A stretch of 64,000 nt of DNA from Lachnoclostridium sp. (GCA_023665475.1 JAMPEB010000013.1:1-64000), one strand, 5' to 3'; positions 7,952 to 15,855 are shown, counted from the stretch's first letter. The notes: generated by a model not told the origin, from the sequence alone. Numbers and translations are program-made.

Positions 7952-8091
7952 TTACATCCAATAGTCTACATTTCTAGGTGTAGCCAGAGCATCCGCGCAT
8001 AACAAAACCTATTTCACACCTCCACAGCCTCAAAATATGTTCCTAAAACAGTATAATCCTTGTATTCTGTCATTTCCTCCGTTCCCGTTTT

Positions 8092-8583
8092 TTAAAAAAG
8101 CGTACAGAGCCATGCCAGCAATAAAGCCACAAAAGGAAACAGTATAATCTTCGTAAGCTGTTCTTTGCGGTTAAACCCAAACTGATGATATCCCTCGCAG
8201 CCTTCCGTTTCCGGATAATAGTGTTGGAAGAAGTGGGATTTTGTGAGCAGGAACCAATCAAAGAAAATAATATCAAACGCTTTCAGCAGATACAGCATAA
8301 TTAAAAACCTTGCCGCAAACTGCCAGAAACCATAGTCGCTTTGCATACCGTCCCATCCTGCATAAACAAATACGGACAGGAATGCCGGCACATCTATAAG
8401 CAGGATGAGCCATCCCAACAGCCTTGCTCCCGGAAAGCGTTCCTCATGCTCCAGCACGGCCGCCTGTATATCCTTCGGCGCTGTCCCGAAAAGCTTTTTC
8501 GATTGCACCAGCGCAACAGCCGCCCATAACAAAAGGAAGAACAATGCCATAAGTACCAATGATAAGATTAAAGTCACTTTCAT
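8092..8583 (-). CDS. Uncharacterised membrane protein (163 aa)
   Basis: The protein has about four membrane segments (residues 4-27, 56-77, 88-110, 143-162) and a central soluble loop with many aromatics and acids (FFQHYYPETEGCEGYHQF). It starts 57 nt downstream of another membrane protein of the same size and a similar plan, with a shared W/F-D-x-I-x-x-D pattern in the middle. The two look like distant paralogues in one operon, perhaps forming a heteromeric membrane complex. No function can be assigned. Confidence 0.8.
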   Translation of the reverse strand: MKVTLILSLVLMALFFLLLWAAVALVQSKKLFGTAPKDIQAAVLEHEERFPGARLLGWLILLIDVPAFLSVFVYAGWDGMQSDYGFWQFAARFLIMLYLLKAFDIIFFDWFLLTKSHFFQHYYPETEGCEGYHQFGFNRKEQLTKIILFPFVALLLAWLCTLF

Positions 8584-8640
8584 ATCCTTTTTATCCTTCC
8601 GCCTTCTTTTCCATAAAAGTTCTGACAGCGCCCTTGTTTT

Positions 8641-9120
8641 TCAGATCATAACCGCAAGTTTTGCAATTGCCGCCGCCACAGGAATATAAACAACCGTCAT
8701 CGTGATTCTTTCTGTTAAAACAAATTTCCATCCTTTCACATGTGGCAGATCTTCCATGCCCTTTATTACCCAGAACTTATCAAATCTCACCCATATTTCG
8801 TCTATCATGATGCCATCATACCAATTCATTACCTCAAGAAAAACAATCGCATGGAGAAACGCCGTCTTAAAGTCGGAAATACCGCTCCAGCATCCGATAA
8901 ATACCACCGGCAGAATCACAATTTCCAGAGAAAGCACGGTAAAGAAGAGCCTTTTACGCTTCTTGGCTTCTTCCTCTACAGCCAATCCCATTTCATATGC
9001 CCGCTGCCGGAGCGGCTTCGGATAAAAGAAAATTCCTCTCACCGGATTGTCCAGAACCAGCAATTTTATGCAGGCTGTGAAAAATATCAGATAAATGAAT
9101 ATCTGCAAAACAAAAATCAT
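8641..9120 (-). CDS. Uncharacterised membrane protein (159 aa)
   Basis: Membrane segments are predicted at about residues 2-24, 59-78, 84-101 and 135-157. The middle loop has WYDGIMIDEIWVRFDKFW, comparable in place to FDIIFFDWFLLTKSHFF of the next gene. GAGG precedes the ATG at a workable distance. It follows a degraded gene end at 9144-9245. Function unknown; the pairing with the 163-aa protein suggests a joint role. Confidence 0.8.
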   Translation of the reverse strand: MIFVLQIFIYLIFFTACIKLLVLDNPVRGIFFYPKPLRQRAYEMGLAVEEEAKKRKRLFFTVLSLEIVILPVVFIGCWSGISDFKTAFLHAIVFLEVMNWYDGIMIDEIWVRFDKFWVIKGMEDLPHVKGWKFVLTERITMTVVYIPVAAAIAKLAVMI

Positions 9121-9143
9121 ATCAATTTAACCTCTTTCCCCAA

Positions 9144-9245
9144 TCATGTTTCCTGATCTCCTATGTACCAATAATCACAGGTATCCGCTCCCTGTGCTAC
9201 GGTGTTGCGGCGAATGAGTCTGGCATGGATAGCCGCTGCCGCCAT
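9144..9245 (-). pseudogene. C-terminal remnant of a thiazoline-carboxylate hydrolase-like gene
   Basis: A 33-codon frame without a ribosome site ends TVAQGADTCDYWYIGDQET. The pattern R-x-x-T-x-A-x-G-x-x-x-C-D-Y-W-Y is the hallmark C-terminus of the L-2-amino-thiazoline-4-carboxylic acid hydrolase family. The rest of the gene (some 200 codons) is missing, its place taken by the methyltransferase that ends 10 nt upstream. A deletion or replacement event is the simplest reading. Confidence 0.45.
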
Positions 9246-9255
9246 TGCTTATTTA

Positions 9256-10059
9256 TCAGATTCCGTTCTTTCTCAGCACAGCCAACTTGTTTGAAATATT
9301 TTTTACCGCCGGGAGCCATCCGAACAGGCGATACACAGGCATAATGATTTTCATGCCTTCCACAAGACTGATGTCACGAACCCATGTGTATTCCGGAGCA
9401 ATTTTCTCAAGTTCTTTTCCTGATTTAATTCCCCAGTTGAACTTTGCGGATGTCTTATGAATGGATTTTTCCTTAACATTTCTTACGACCCAGGGATTCA
9501 TAATTTCCATAATAATGTCCGCAGAATGGAAGCGGTTACCGATAATTGACAATATCTTTTTTACATCCGATTCGGATAGATACATGACCAGACCTTCTAT
9601 AACTACAAGTACCCTGCCTTTAGGCTCTTCAATAATATCCGCCCAGCTTTCATCCATAGCGGACTTTGCAATCATAGAAATATGACCGTTTTCCTCAAGA
9701 AACCGACTGCGGACTTCTATAGTTTCCGGAAGGTCAATGTTATACCAGCGGACAGACCCGCTTATGTTCAGACGGTATGCTCTTGTATCCATTCCACAGG
9801 CAATATTGATTACGGTTCCCTTCGGATTTTTCCGGATAAAATCACCTACCATACGGTCAAGCAGTATTGTTCTGGCAATCACGCCTTTGGACATTGCCGT
9901 GTCTTTTCCGGCAGTGGAAAAATCATAGTCCATTCTTGAAACGATTTCCTCAGCTTTGCCATCATGAAATTCAGCATTTTTCTGTTGGGAATATTCCGCT
10001 CTTGCGTATAGCGTCTGGAGCATGGTTTCGGGAACTCCCTGCAGTTTTATTTTTTCCAT
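9256..10059 (-). CDS. SAM-dependent methyltransferase, leucine carboxyl methyltransferase type
   Basis: This 267-aa enzyme has the SAM motif VINIACGMDTRAYRL at 83-97 followed by NIDLPETIEVR, which marks the LCMT/Ppm1 group of O-methyltransferases. In bacteria these often modify small molecules or polyketides; the substrate here is unknown. The start at 10059 is chosen over longer frames because those begin inside a repeated hairpin element (10066-10167); GAGG lies 4-5 nt upstream, a tight spacing. The gene has a long structured leader that starts from a strong promoter at 10333-10361. Confidence 0.85.
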   Translation of the reverse strand: MEKIKLQGVPETMLQTLYARAEYSQQKNAEFHDGKAEEIVSRMDYDFSTAGKDTAMSKGVIARTILLDRMVGDFIRKNPKGTVINIACGMDTRAYRLNISGSVRWYNIDLPETIEVRSRFLEENGHISMIAKSAMDESWADIIEEPKGRVLVVIEGLVMYLSESDVKKILSIIGNRFHSADIIMEIMNPWVVRNVKEKSIHKTSAKFNWGIKSGKELEKIAPEYTWVRDISLVEGMKIIMPVYRLFGWLPAVKNISNKLAVLRKNGI

Positions 10060-10065
10060 TCTTCC

Positions 10066-10167
10066 TCTCATTCCGCCGCGCAAGCGGCATTTTAATCAGT
10101 GGGAACTTTGGGATGCGCAGCGTCACAAATTCCGAGATTGAAAATTTCTAATTTTCAATCTTATACC
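10066..10167 (-). repeat. Three-hairpin leader repeat, copy 1
   Basis: This 102-bp element matches 15111-15212 at 100 of 102 positions. In the minus direction it forms AGATTGAAAATT/AATTTTCAATCT, then a second stem around GACTTTG/CAAAG, then GCCGC-TTGC-GCGGC. The last hairpin ends 4 nt before the ribosome site of the methyltransferase. The other copy sits at the same place before an unrelated gene. Confidence 0.85.
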
Positions 10168-10398
10168 TCCGTTTTATCCAATGCCACATCCGGCGCCGTC
10201 ATAACCGTAAATCCTGCCGCAAAAGCATGGCATCATCGGGAACACTTTTTTCATGGCGTAAGTTAGTTTATGCTAACTCGATATTATAATAAGTGCGCCT
10301 GCTTTTCGTTAGCAGGCGCCAACTTACTGTAAAGTATACCTCTCGCTTTTGCTTTTGTCAAGAAGCCATCACTTCATTTGGCGTTTGCCACAGCAAAA
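10168..10398 (-). other. Gene-free leader region of the methyltransferase
   Basis: Besides the repeat at 10066-10167, this stretch holds two further hairpins downstream of the promoter: GCGCCTGC/GCAGGCGC (10295-10319) and AGTTAG-TTTATG-CTAACT (10261-10276, short spaced palindrome). A 26-codon frame with four cysteines (MKKVFPMMPCFCGRIYGYDG...) lies between them and the repeat but has no ribosome site, so I do not call it a gene. Confidence 0.5.
10333..10361 (-). promoter_or_regulatory. Sigma-A promoter of the methyltransferase
   Basis: On the minus strand TTGACA (rc of 10356-10361), 17 bp, TATACT (rc of 10333-10338). The consensus -35 and exact spacing make this one of the strongest promoters in the window; the resulting leader would be about 265 nt and carry five hairpins. 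Confidence 0.8.
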
Positions 10399-11481
10399 TT
10401 AATACGCCACAAGGTCATTATAGCGCTCAATGGTCTCAGACAATCCTTCCTCAAAGGACGAGACAGAGGCGTAGCCTGAACCGGACATCCGAACGGCGAT
10501 CATGTCCAGAGGCTCTCCCGCCTGCACTTTCTCCAACACCTCCGTAATGGACTTATGTGTATTCTGCAGCGCAGTTACAAAGAAACCCCAGTTTCTCATG
10601 CCGTCCACACTCACATAGAGCCCTTCCTCTTTGAGTTTATCCTTGTCCTGATCATACTGCAGAACCTGATCCACATAGGATGTAAATTCATCATACAAAG
10701 GCTGGAGCAGAGTCAGATCCATATCCAGTACATTTTCATTTCCTATCCCCTGACGATACAGCTCGTCGGAGAGATCCCCTGCCGAAAGCATCGCCATATT
10801 CAATGTGTATAATACTTCATATCCCTCTGCTTTCAACTCCTCCAATTCTTCCATTTCCCGCCGGGATGCGACGGCATTCAATTCGCTCATAAACGCATCT
10901 CCGTATGTAAAATAATCTTCAAGGACACTCATCAGTGCCGTATGCTGTTCCTGCGACTTAGCGAAATTATCTTGCAGAAAACCATCGTCATCGGTATAGT
11001 CATGAATTTCCCCAAGTACGGTAATCAGCTTCTGCAGTGAGGGATAAAGATTCAGATAAGCTTCGTCCAGCGCATCTTTTTCACTCTTGCCGGATGCCGC
11101 CTCGTAGGCATCTTGGACATATCCGAGATATCTGGCCGAATGCGGATAGTAACAGAAATAATTGTTGAGTTCCGCTTTTACAAGCTCAAATGTTTCACTC
11201 TCAATGTTTACAGTAGAAAAATACTGTGTCAGCGCATCATTGAGCCCGCCTACCATGTGATTGTTAATCTCAATGTAGTTGTTGTAGAGATTCTGCGCTT
11301 TCCTCTCATCCAGCGCCGACACCTGACTTTCGCTGTCTGCGGACGGCTGGACAGATACGCCCGCAGGGCTGTCCGTCGAAGTGCTCCGTTGACCTACGGG
11401 AGCATTCCCCCCACATGCGGTCAGGGAAAAAGCAGCCGCTATAGCCGCAAAAGCCGTAATCCATTTCCTTATCCTTTTCAT
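10399..11481 (-). CDS. DUF3829-type lipoprotein
   Basis: This 360-aa protein has a lipoprotein signal peptide, hydrophobic residues 8-20 and a lipobox SLTACG with Cys23. A Ser/Thr/Gln-rich linker (25-50) leads to a long helical domain starting LYNNYIEINNHMVGGLNDAL, the pattern of DUF3829 proteins, anchored outside the membrane and of unknown role. It lies 24 nt downstream of a four-span membrane protein with which it is probably co-transcribed. The family call is from sequence pattern only. Confidence 0.8.
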   Translation of the reverse strand: MKRIRKWITAFAAIAAAFSLTACGGNAPVGQRSTSTDSPAGVSVQPSADSESQVSALDERKAQNLYNNYIEINNHMVGGLNDALTQYFSTVNIESETFELVKAELNNYFCYYPHSARYLGYVQDAYEAASGKSEKDALDEAYLNLYPSLQKLITVLGEIHDYTDDDGFLQDNFAKSQEQHTALMSVLEDYFTYGDAFMSELNAVASRREMEELEELKAEGYEVLYTLNMAMLSAGDLSDELYRQGIGNENVLDMDLTLLQPLYDEFTSYVDQVLQYDQDKDKLKEEGLYVSVDGMRNWGFFVTALQNTHKSITEVLEKVQAGEPLDMIAVRMSGSGYASVSSFEEGLSETIERYNDLVAY

Positions 11482-11505
11482 TTCTTCCTGCTCCTTTTCT
11501 AATCC

Positions 11506-12387
11506 TTATATCTTTTTCGTCCCCAAATCTTCTACCGGAATCTTCCCCTCCGTCCGCTCCGAGATCAGAGCCAGAACAGCATCCAGAGTCTCCCTGCTCG
11601 CGAAGCTAAGGTCTGTCAGTCTCTTTTTCGGATTCTCGTTCCTGTCAAAAAATTCCGCTATATAATGAGTCGTATAGGTACGCACCCGATTGATTGTCAC
11701 GACACTGACCATCTTAAAGGTCTCAATATGACCTACCTGAGAAGCTGGCACAACATTAAAGGCGCCGCCATTCCGGATGCTGGACCAATATTTCCCGCCG
11801 ACAGTGATGACATTCGTGGTGCCGTCGCTGACTTTCACCATCATGGTATAGCGATTGTCAGTGTCAAAATAATCCTCAAAATATTCCTCTCTTGCCTCAT
11901 TCGTCGGGAACTCCCTCATGACATTTTTCTGCAGCCTTTTGATGATCTTCTTCCAATTGCTCTGCGCACAGACAAGCGGCCATATCATCACCGCGAGAAC
12001 TTCTCCGAACAAGAGTCCCAGCGGCGCGTGAAGCGTAAACACATACTGCGCCGGATAGCCCGCAAGGAAACCGATAGCCACAAGCGCCGCCATGGTTCCT
12101 CCTCCCCACAGATAGGTAGTTATTTTTGCTTTTGCGTAAGCTTGCTCGCAACATTCCTTAATCCATATGCTCTGTCCGGTCAGGAAACGGTGCATTCCCG
12201 CCGGAGCGTCCTCTACCGACTCGTCTTTCCTGCCCTCTCCGAACAGGCTTTTTGCCACACGCCATAAAAAGATTAACAGACTGACGACTGCTGTTATCTT
12301 GCACAAGGCGCTGTCTCCGAACAGCCAGAAAGCAACCGCAGCCGCCAAGAGAAATACTGTAACTATGATATCCACTATCTTTTTCAT
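11506..12387 (-). CDS. Uncharacterised membrane protein (293 aa)
   Basis: Four membrane segments are visible (about 5-23, 29-45, 92-112, 118-140), followed by a cytoplasmic domain of about 150 residues with YFDTDNRYTMMVKVSDGT and a C-terminal FASRETLDAVLALI. I do not recognise a family. AGGAGGT lies 8 nt before the ATG. About 60 nt further upstream lies a three-hairpin leader (12443-12560) with its own SD-like GGAG followed by ATA instead of ATG. The gene precedes the DUF3829 lipoprotein in one operon. Confidence 0.8.
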   Translation of the reverse strand: MKKIVDIIVTVFLLAAAVAFWLFGDSALCKITAVVSLLIFLWRVAKSLFGEGRKDESVEDAPAGMHRFLTGQSIWIKECCEQAYAKAKITTYLWGGGTMAALVAIGFLAGYPAQYVFTLHAPLGLLFGEVLAVMIWPLVCAQSNWKKIIKRLQKNVMREFPTNEAREEYFEDYFDTDNRYTMMVKVSDGTTNVITVGGKYWSSIRNGGAFNVVPASQVGHIETFKMVSVVTINRVRTYTTHYIAEFFDRNENPKKRLTDLSFASRETLDAVLALISERTEGKIPVEDLGTKKI

Positions 12388-12442
12388 GAAATTACCTCCT
12401 ACCCTTTTTCGTTTGTGTTTCTCGTTTTTCCTATATTAATCT

Positions 12443-12560
12443 CCATTCCGCCTCCGGCGGCACAAATCTGAATGAAAAACGCTGGTTTTGCGTTTTTCGG
12501 GTGTGAAATATAATACTTCTTAGGCTGCGTTTTTTGCTGCCTTAGAAGTATTTTTCACAG
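12443..12560 (-). repeat. Three-hairpin leader element
   Basis: In the minus direction: a long stem TGTGAA-x-ATACTTCTAAGGC paired with GCCTAAGAAGTATTATATTTCACA, a second stem GAAAAACGC/GCGTTTTTC, and a third TGCCGCC-GGA-GGCGG. The third is followed by AATGGAGATTAATATA, nearly the same as the purL start region but with ATA in place of ATG. It has the same order and plan as the element before the GerMN gene, with different stem sequences. Confidence 0.75.
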
Positions 12561-12573
12561 TATAACCTCTCTC

Positions 12574-12601
12574 AGTTTACCCCCCCGGATTGTTTTGTCA
12601 A
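12574..12601 (-). promoter_or_regulatory. Promoter before the three-hairpin leader
   Basis: On the minus strand TTGACA (rc of 12596-12601), 16 bp with a run of seven G, then TAAACT (rc of 12574-12579). It would start transcription just before the first hairpin of the leader at 12443-12560. An alternative -10, TATACT, lies a little downstream. Confidence 0.5.
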
Positions 12602-12613
12602 CATTTTCTGTCT

Positions 12614-13795
12614 TTATGTCTTCCGAATTATAATCTTTCGCGCGGCATGGATGCCGACTTTATAGAGCAGAGGTCTGAGCGCATGGTCGGCTTCTTTTAA
12701 TTTTTCACGGATGCTGATATGCTGGGGACAGTGTTTTTCACATTTGCCGCAGAGGACGCACTGTGATGCGAAACCGGGTTCCTTACGCATCCCCATATTC
12801 TGTGCAAACTCAAAGCGCGCCGAGGACTTTTTCTCCATATACATCAGATTGTAATAATAGAAATTACCCGGAATATCCACTCCCCTGGGACAGGGCATAC
12901 AATACCGGCAGCCTGTGCAGCCGACTTTTTCCCTTTCACGGATGATCGCCTTAATCTGCTCCACGATTTTCCTGTCCTCCTCCGTAAAATGCCCCGGTTC
13001 AGCCTCCGATGCAATGTGGATGTTTTCTTTTATCATGTCCTCGGAATTCATGCCGGAAAGCACACAACTGATTTCCGGCTGGTCCCACAGCCAGCGCAGC
13101 CCCAATTCGGCGGGCGTATAGCCCTTGCTGTCAGCGGCAAGCGCCGCCTTTGCTTTTTCCGGCAGATTGACCAGCTTTCCGCCGCGGAGCGGCTCCATGA
13201 TAATAACCGGAATCCCCTTTCCCGCAGCTGCCTGAAGCCCCTTCCTTCCCGCCTGAGTATGTTCATCCAGATAGTTGTACTGAATCTGGCAGAAATCCCA
13301 ATCATAAGCATCCAATAGTTTCAGGAACATATCCGTATCACCATGGTAGGAAAAACCGATGTTACGGATACTGCCCTCTATTTTCTGCCGTTTGATCCAT
13401 TCCTCGATACCCAGTGTCTTAAGATGCTCCCACTCCGCATAATCCGTAAACATATGCATCAGGTAATAGTCAATATGATCCGTGCGAAGACGAGACAGCT
13501 CTTCCTGAAAGGTTTTCTCAATCGCCGCTGCCGAGCGCATGATATATTGCGGAAGTTTCGTGGCAATATAGACCTTGTCCCGGCATTTATTTTCATCCAG
13601 AATCCGTCCGAGACATTCCTCACTGCCGGGATAAATGTAAGCAGTGTCAAAATAATTGACTCCTTTTTCAATCGCAAGAAGGACTTCCTTCTCCGTCTTT
13701 TCGTAGTCGATTCCATTCCCCTTTTTGCTGAATCTCATGCATCCGTAGCCCAACTGGGAAATTTGATTGCCATATCGGTCAAGTCTGTATTTCAT
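12614..13795 (-). CDS. Aldo/keto reductase with two 4Fe-4S motifs
   Basis: The 393-aa protein has an AKR barrel with the tetrad Asp50 and Tyr54 (FDTAYIYPGSE), Lys80 (ATKLP) and His114 (YYLMHMF). A ferredoxin-like tail follows: CTGCRYCMPC at 293-302 and CVLCGKCEKHC at 346-356, each suited to a 4Fe-4S cluster. Such reductases are common in anaerobes and pass electrons between Fe-S clusters and a carbonyl substrate, unidentified here. The frame is open upstream, but ATG 13795 has TTGGAGGAAG at the right distance. Confidence 0.9.
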   Translation of the reverse strand: MKYRLDRYGNQISQLGYGCMRFSKKGNGIDYEKTEKEVLLAIEKGVNYFDTAYIYPGSEECLGRILDENKCRDKVYIATKLPQYIMRSAAAIEKTFQEELSRLRTDHIDYYLMHMFTDYAEWEHLKTLGIEEWIKRQKIEGSIRNIGFSYHGDTDMFLKLLDAYDWDFCQIQYNYLDEHTQAGRKGLQAAAGKGIPVIIMEPLRGGKLVNLPEKAKAALAADSKGYTPAELGLRWLWDQPEISCVLSGMNSEDMIKENIHIASEAEPGHFTEEDRKIVEQIKAIIREREKVGCTGCRYCMPCPRGVDIPGNFYYYNLMYMEKKSSARFEFAQNMGMRKEPGFASQCVLCGKCEKHCPQHISIREKLKEADHALRPLLYKVGIHAARKIIIRKT

Positions 13796-13914
13796 ATCTT
13801 CCTCCAATATCTTATACTGTTTTACGATTTCACTTGTCAGTCCAGATATACAGCTTCCCCCCAAAAACAGCACCTCGGTTCATGGTTGTTAATTACTCCT
13901 ACTGCCTTCATCCG

Positions 13915-14229
13915 TCAGCAGTCCCACTGATACTTTTTCAAATCCACATGGCTTTCATCCTTCATGGTGATGCCCTCAGACTCCAGTAGGAACTTCTGTT
14001 CCCGCCATCCGGGGACAAGTCTCCCTGCATGGTTTACCACCCTGTGGCATGGGTATTGTCCGTAGTACCCTGCCATACTCATGACCCTGCCTACAAGCCT
14101 CGAATTTTTATCCCTGCCAATCAGCCGGGCAATCTGCCCGTATGTAGCCACATTCCCTGTCGGTATCTCCTCCACAACGGAAAGGATTTCGTAAACCAAA
14201 TCGTCATCCAGAATTTTTTCCATAGTCAC
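13915..14229 (-). CDS. Alkyltransferase-like / short MGMT-family protein
   Basis: The 104-aa protein corresponds only to the DNA-binding domain of O6-methylguanine-DNA methyltransferases: EIPTGNVATYGQIARLIG, an arginine finger in SRLVGRVM, and PCHRVV. Short alkyltransferase-like proteins usually replace the reactive Cys of PCHR by Trp; here Cys61 is kept, so transferase activity is possible despite the missing N-terminal domain. A GTG start at 14229 lies 7 nt after GGAGG. Role: recognition or repair of O6-alkylguanine. Confidence 0.85.
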   Translation of the reverse strand: MTMEKILDDDLVYEILSVVEEIPTGNVATYGQIARLIGRDKNSRLVGRVMSMAGYYGQYPCHRVVNHAGRLVPGWREQKFLLESEGITMKDESHVDLKKYQWDC

Positions 14230-14294
14230 ATGAATGCCTCCATCCCGGCCTTTGTCTCGCTCTCTGTCAGGGAATTTTCCTCCGGCGCATTGGA

Positions 14295-15104
14295 TTAAGG
14301 CTCTATCCCCCGCCTCTTAAAGATGTCCATTATCTCCTCATTATAGGCAAGCTTAATCTGTTCCTTATCAATCTTATAAGCTTCGTCAAAGAACAGCTTA
14401 GGAATCTCAATGACATCAAATGTACACCGAATCCCTGCTTTCTGAGCCATCTTAATCAATGCTACTGATATATAATCGATTATGGTTGTCCAGCCGACCA
14501 TATTTCTCCTGTATCTTTTGATCCGCAGCATAAGCTCTTCATTAAAAGCAGCCTCATCGCCATCCAGGATTGCTAAATAAATCCTCTTCAGACATTTCAT
14601 CTCTCTATAGTAACTTCCCGGGGCTAACTCCGTATCTTCCTCCACCCCATCCAGCAATTCCCGCGCTTTCTCATAGCAGCCATTATAAACATAGCTTATG
14701 ATTCCGTTCGGTTTTGTCAGATAAGTCGTCCATGTCTGACCCGTGGCAATCAGTTCATACAGCGCAGTCTGTAAGTCCGGATTCTTATCTTCTGCCCCAT
14801 CATCATTTAACTTGCTTTTCAACACGCCTGCCCATCCCGACAGATAAGTATAATCTACCGCTCTATAATCCGTTATGTCCCGGATATAATGCTCCCACGC
14901 AAGGAGTTTATACTCACCTGCACAAACATCTAAAAAAAGCTCATAACTTCTTTTGTCGGGTTCACTGTCTGTTATAAGTATCTTTTCCATATACTTAAGG
15001 TTATGAGCACTTGTAGATTCTCCCTTCATACTTTTCCAAACCTTTGAATATTCTGCTAATTCCTTATCCCATTTTTTGTTTTTATAATCCAATTTTGTTT
15101 TCAT
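14295..15104 (-). CDS. Uncharacterised protein, possibly Imm49-like
   Basis: This 269-aa soluble, helix-rich protein has acidic and aromatic residues throughout. The C-terminal region (ISVALIKMAQKAGIRC, then a short linker and EIPKLFFDEA) has the look of Imm49-type immunity proteins, but the match is loose and no toxin gene is nearby. The start at 15104 follows GAGAGAAAG; the longer frame would begin in the repeat at 15111-15212. The three-hairpin repeat shared with the methyltransferase at 10059 lies directly upstream. Confidence 0.75.
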   Translation of the reverse strand: MKTKLDYKNKKWDKELAEYSKVWKSMKGESTSAHNLKYMEKILITDSEPDKRSYELFLDVCAGEYKLLAWEHYIRDITDYRAVDYTYLSGWAGVLKSKLNDDGAEDKNPDLQTALYELIATGQTWTTYLTKPNGIISYVYNGCYEKARELLDGVEEDTELAPGSYYREMKCLKRIYLAILDGDEAAFNEELMLRIKRYRRNMVGWTTIIDYISVALIKMAQKAGIRCTFDVIEIPKLFFDEAYKIDKEQIKLAYNEEIMDIFKRRGIEP

Positions 15105-15110
15105 ACTTTC

Positions 15111-15212
15111 TCTCATTCCGCCGCGCAAGCGGCATTTTAATCAGTGGGAACTTTGGGACGCGCAGCGTCACAAAGTCCGAGATTGAAAATTTCTAATTTT
15201 CAATCTTATACC
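15111..15212 (-). repeat. Three-hairpin leader repeat, copy 2
   Basis: Copy of 10066-10167 (two mismatches). It holds the same three stems and also ends just before the start region of a gene. Beyond its outer end the two loci diverge; here an additional stem ACAACAGG/CCTGTTGT (15219-15249) and a further hairpin module (15253-15293) follow. Confidence 0.85.
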
Positions 15213-15252
15213 CCGTATACAACAGGAACCGCTTCACAAACCCTGTTGTCAT

Positions 15253-15293
15253 GTATCGCAGGCTTCTATCCGTGATACTGCTGCCAATAAAAG
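15253..15293 (-). repeat. Hairpin module shared with the TPR lipoprotein leader
   Basis: The stretch TATCGCAGGCTTCT, GATACTGCTGCCAATAAA matches 46853-46890 (TATCGCAGGCTTCT, GATACTGCTACCAATAAA). Here the stem has mismatches; at 46853 it is perfect. In both loci the module adjoins an ACGGGGTAT box and a TTGAAA hairpin, but in the opposite order. Confidence 0.55.
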
Positions 15294-15309
15294 CAGTCCT
15301 TTTTCTTAC

Positions 15310-15344
15310 AAAAAAGCCCCTAAACACTAATGTCTACGGGCTTT
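15310..15344 (-). terminator. Terminator of tRNA-Asn
   Basis: On the minus strand AAAGCCC, a 17-nt loop, GGGCTTTTTT; it starts 3 nt after the tRNA 3' end. Confidence 0.75.
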
Positions 15345-15346
15345 AG

Positions 15347-15419
15347 CTCCCCAAGTAGGACTCGAACCTACGACACTTCGGTTAACAGCCGAATGCTCTA
15401 CCGACTGAGCTATTGAGGA
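15347..15419 (-). tRNA. tRNA-Asn (GUU)
   Basis: The 73-nt sequence folds as a cloverleaf: acceptor TCCTCAA/TTGGGGA with discriminator G, D-arm AGCTCAGTCGGTAGAGC, anticodon loop CTGTTAA, and T-arm GTAGGTTCGAGTCCTAC. CCA is not encoded. Confidence 0.97.
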
Positions 15420-15538
15420 ATGACGCGGTATCTTTCCGCCTCTATAGTATAGTCATGGGACCGGCAAATTATGCATAACCCAACTTTTTGAAATTAGGTC
15501 TGGTAAAATTCCAGAGTATGCTGTATAATATATCATAT

Positions 15539-15609
15539 GCAGATATAGTTCATTGGTAGAATGCTAGCTTCCCAAGCTGGAGAGGCGGGTTCGATTCCCG
15601 TTATCTGCT
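15539..15609 (+). tRNA. tRNA-Gly (CCC)
   Basis: The 71-nt cloverleaf has acceptor GCAGATA/TATCTGC, anticodon stem CTAGC/GCTGG with loop TTCCCAA (anticodon CCC), and T-arm CGGGTTCGATTCCCG. A TATAAT lies at 15524-15529. The discriminator T is the last base before the stop codon of the convergent gene at 15610. CCC is the rarer glycine anticodon in low-GC Firmicutes. Confidence 0.95.
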
Positions 15610-15855
15610 TTATGCTCCCAGATTCTTTAACTCTTCAAACAGTTCCAAATCCGATTTTAATACTTTCATATTGGTGGACACCGGCTCTTCGCCGGGTCTT
15701 TTTATTGTAATCTCTATCACCGTATCCTCAGGAATTCCCTTGGCTCCAAGCAGCACATTGCGAACGAATGCTTCCACCTTAGGGTGATTTTGAGTAAAGG
15801 TATTCTTGGCATTTAAAAGCTTCATTATCATACCGGGATTCATGTTCATATTCAT
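15610..15855 (-). CDS. Conserved small protein of unknown function (81 aa)
   Basis: The product begins MNMNMNPGMIMKLLNAKNTF and continues with a helical segment and two short strands (TVIEITIKRPGEEP). AGGAGG lies 7 nt before the ATG, a strong ribosome site. It is charged and soluble, with no signal peptide. It lies between the purL gene and tRNA-Gly; its stop codon is directly next to the tRNA 3' end. I do not recognise the family. Confidence 0.8.
   Translation of the reverse strand: MNMNMNPGMIMKLLNAKNTFTQNHPKVEAFVRNVLLGAKGIPEDTVIEITIKRPGEEPVSTNMKVLKSDLELFEELKNLGA

Noticed and set aside
10181..10260. Cysteine-rich 26-codon frame in the methyltransferase leader
   Set aside because: No ribosome site and close to structured DNA; kept only as an observation.
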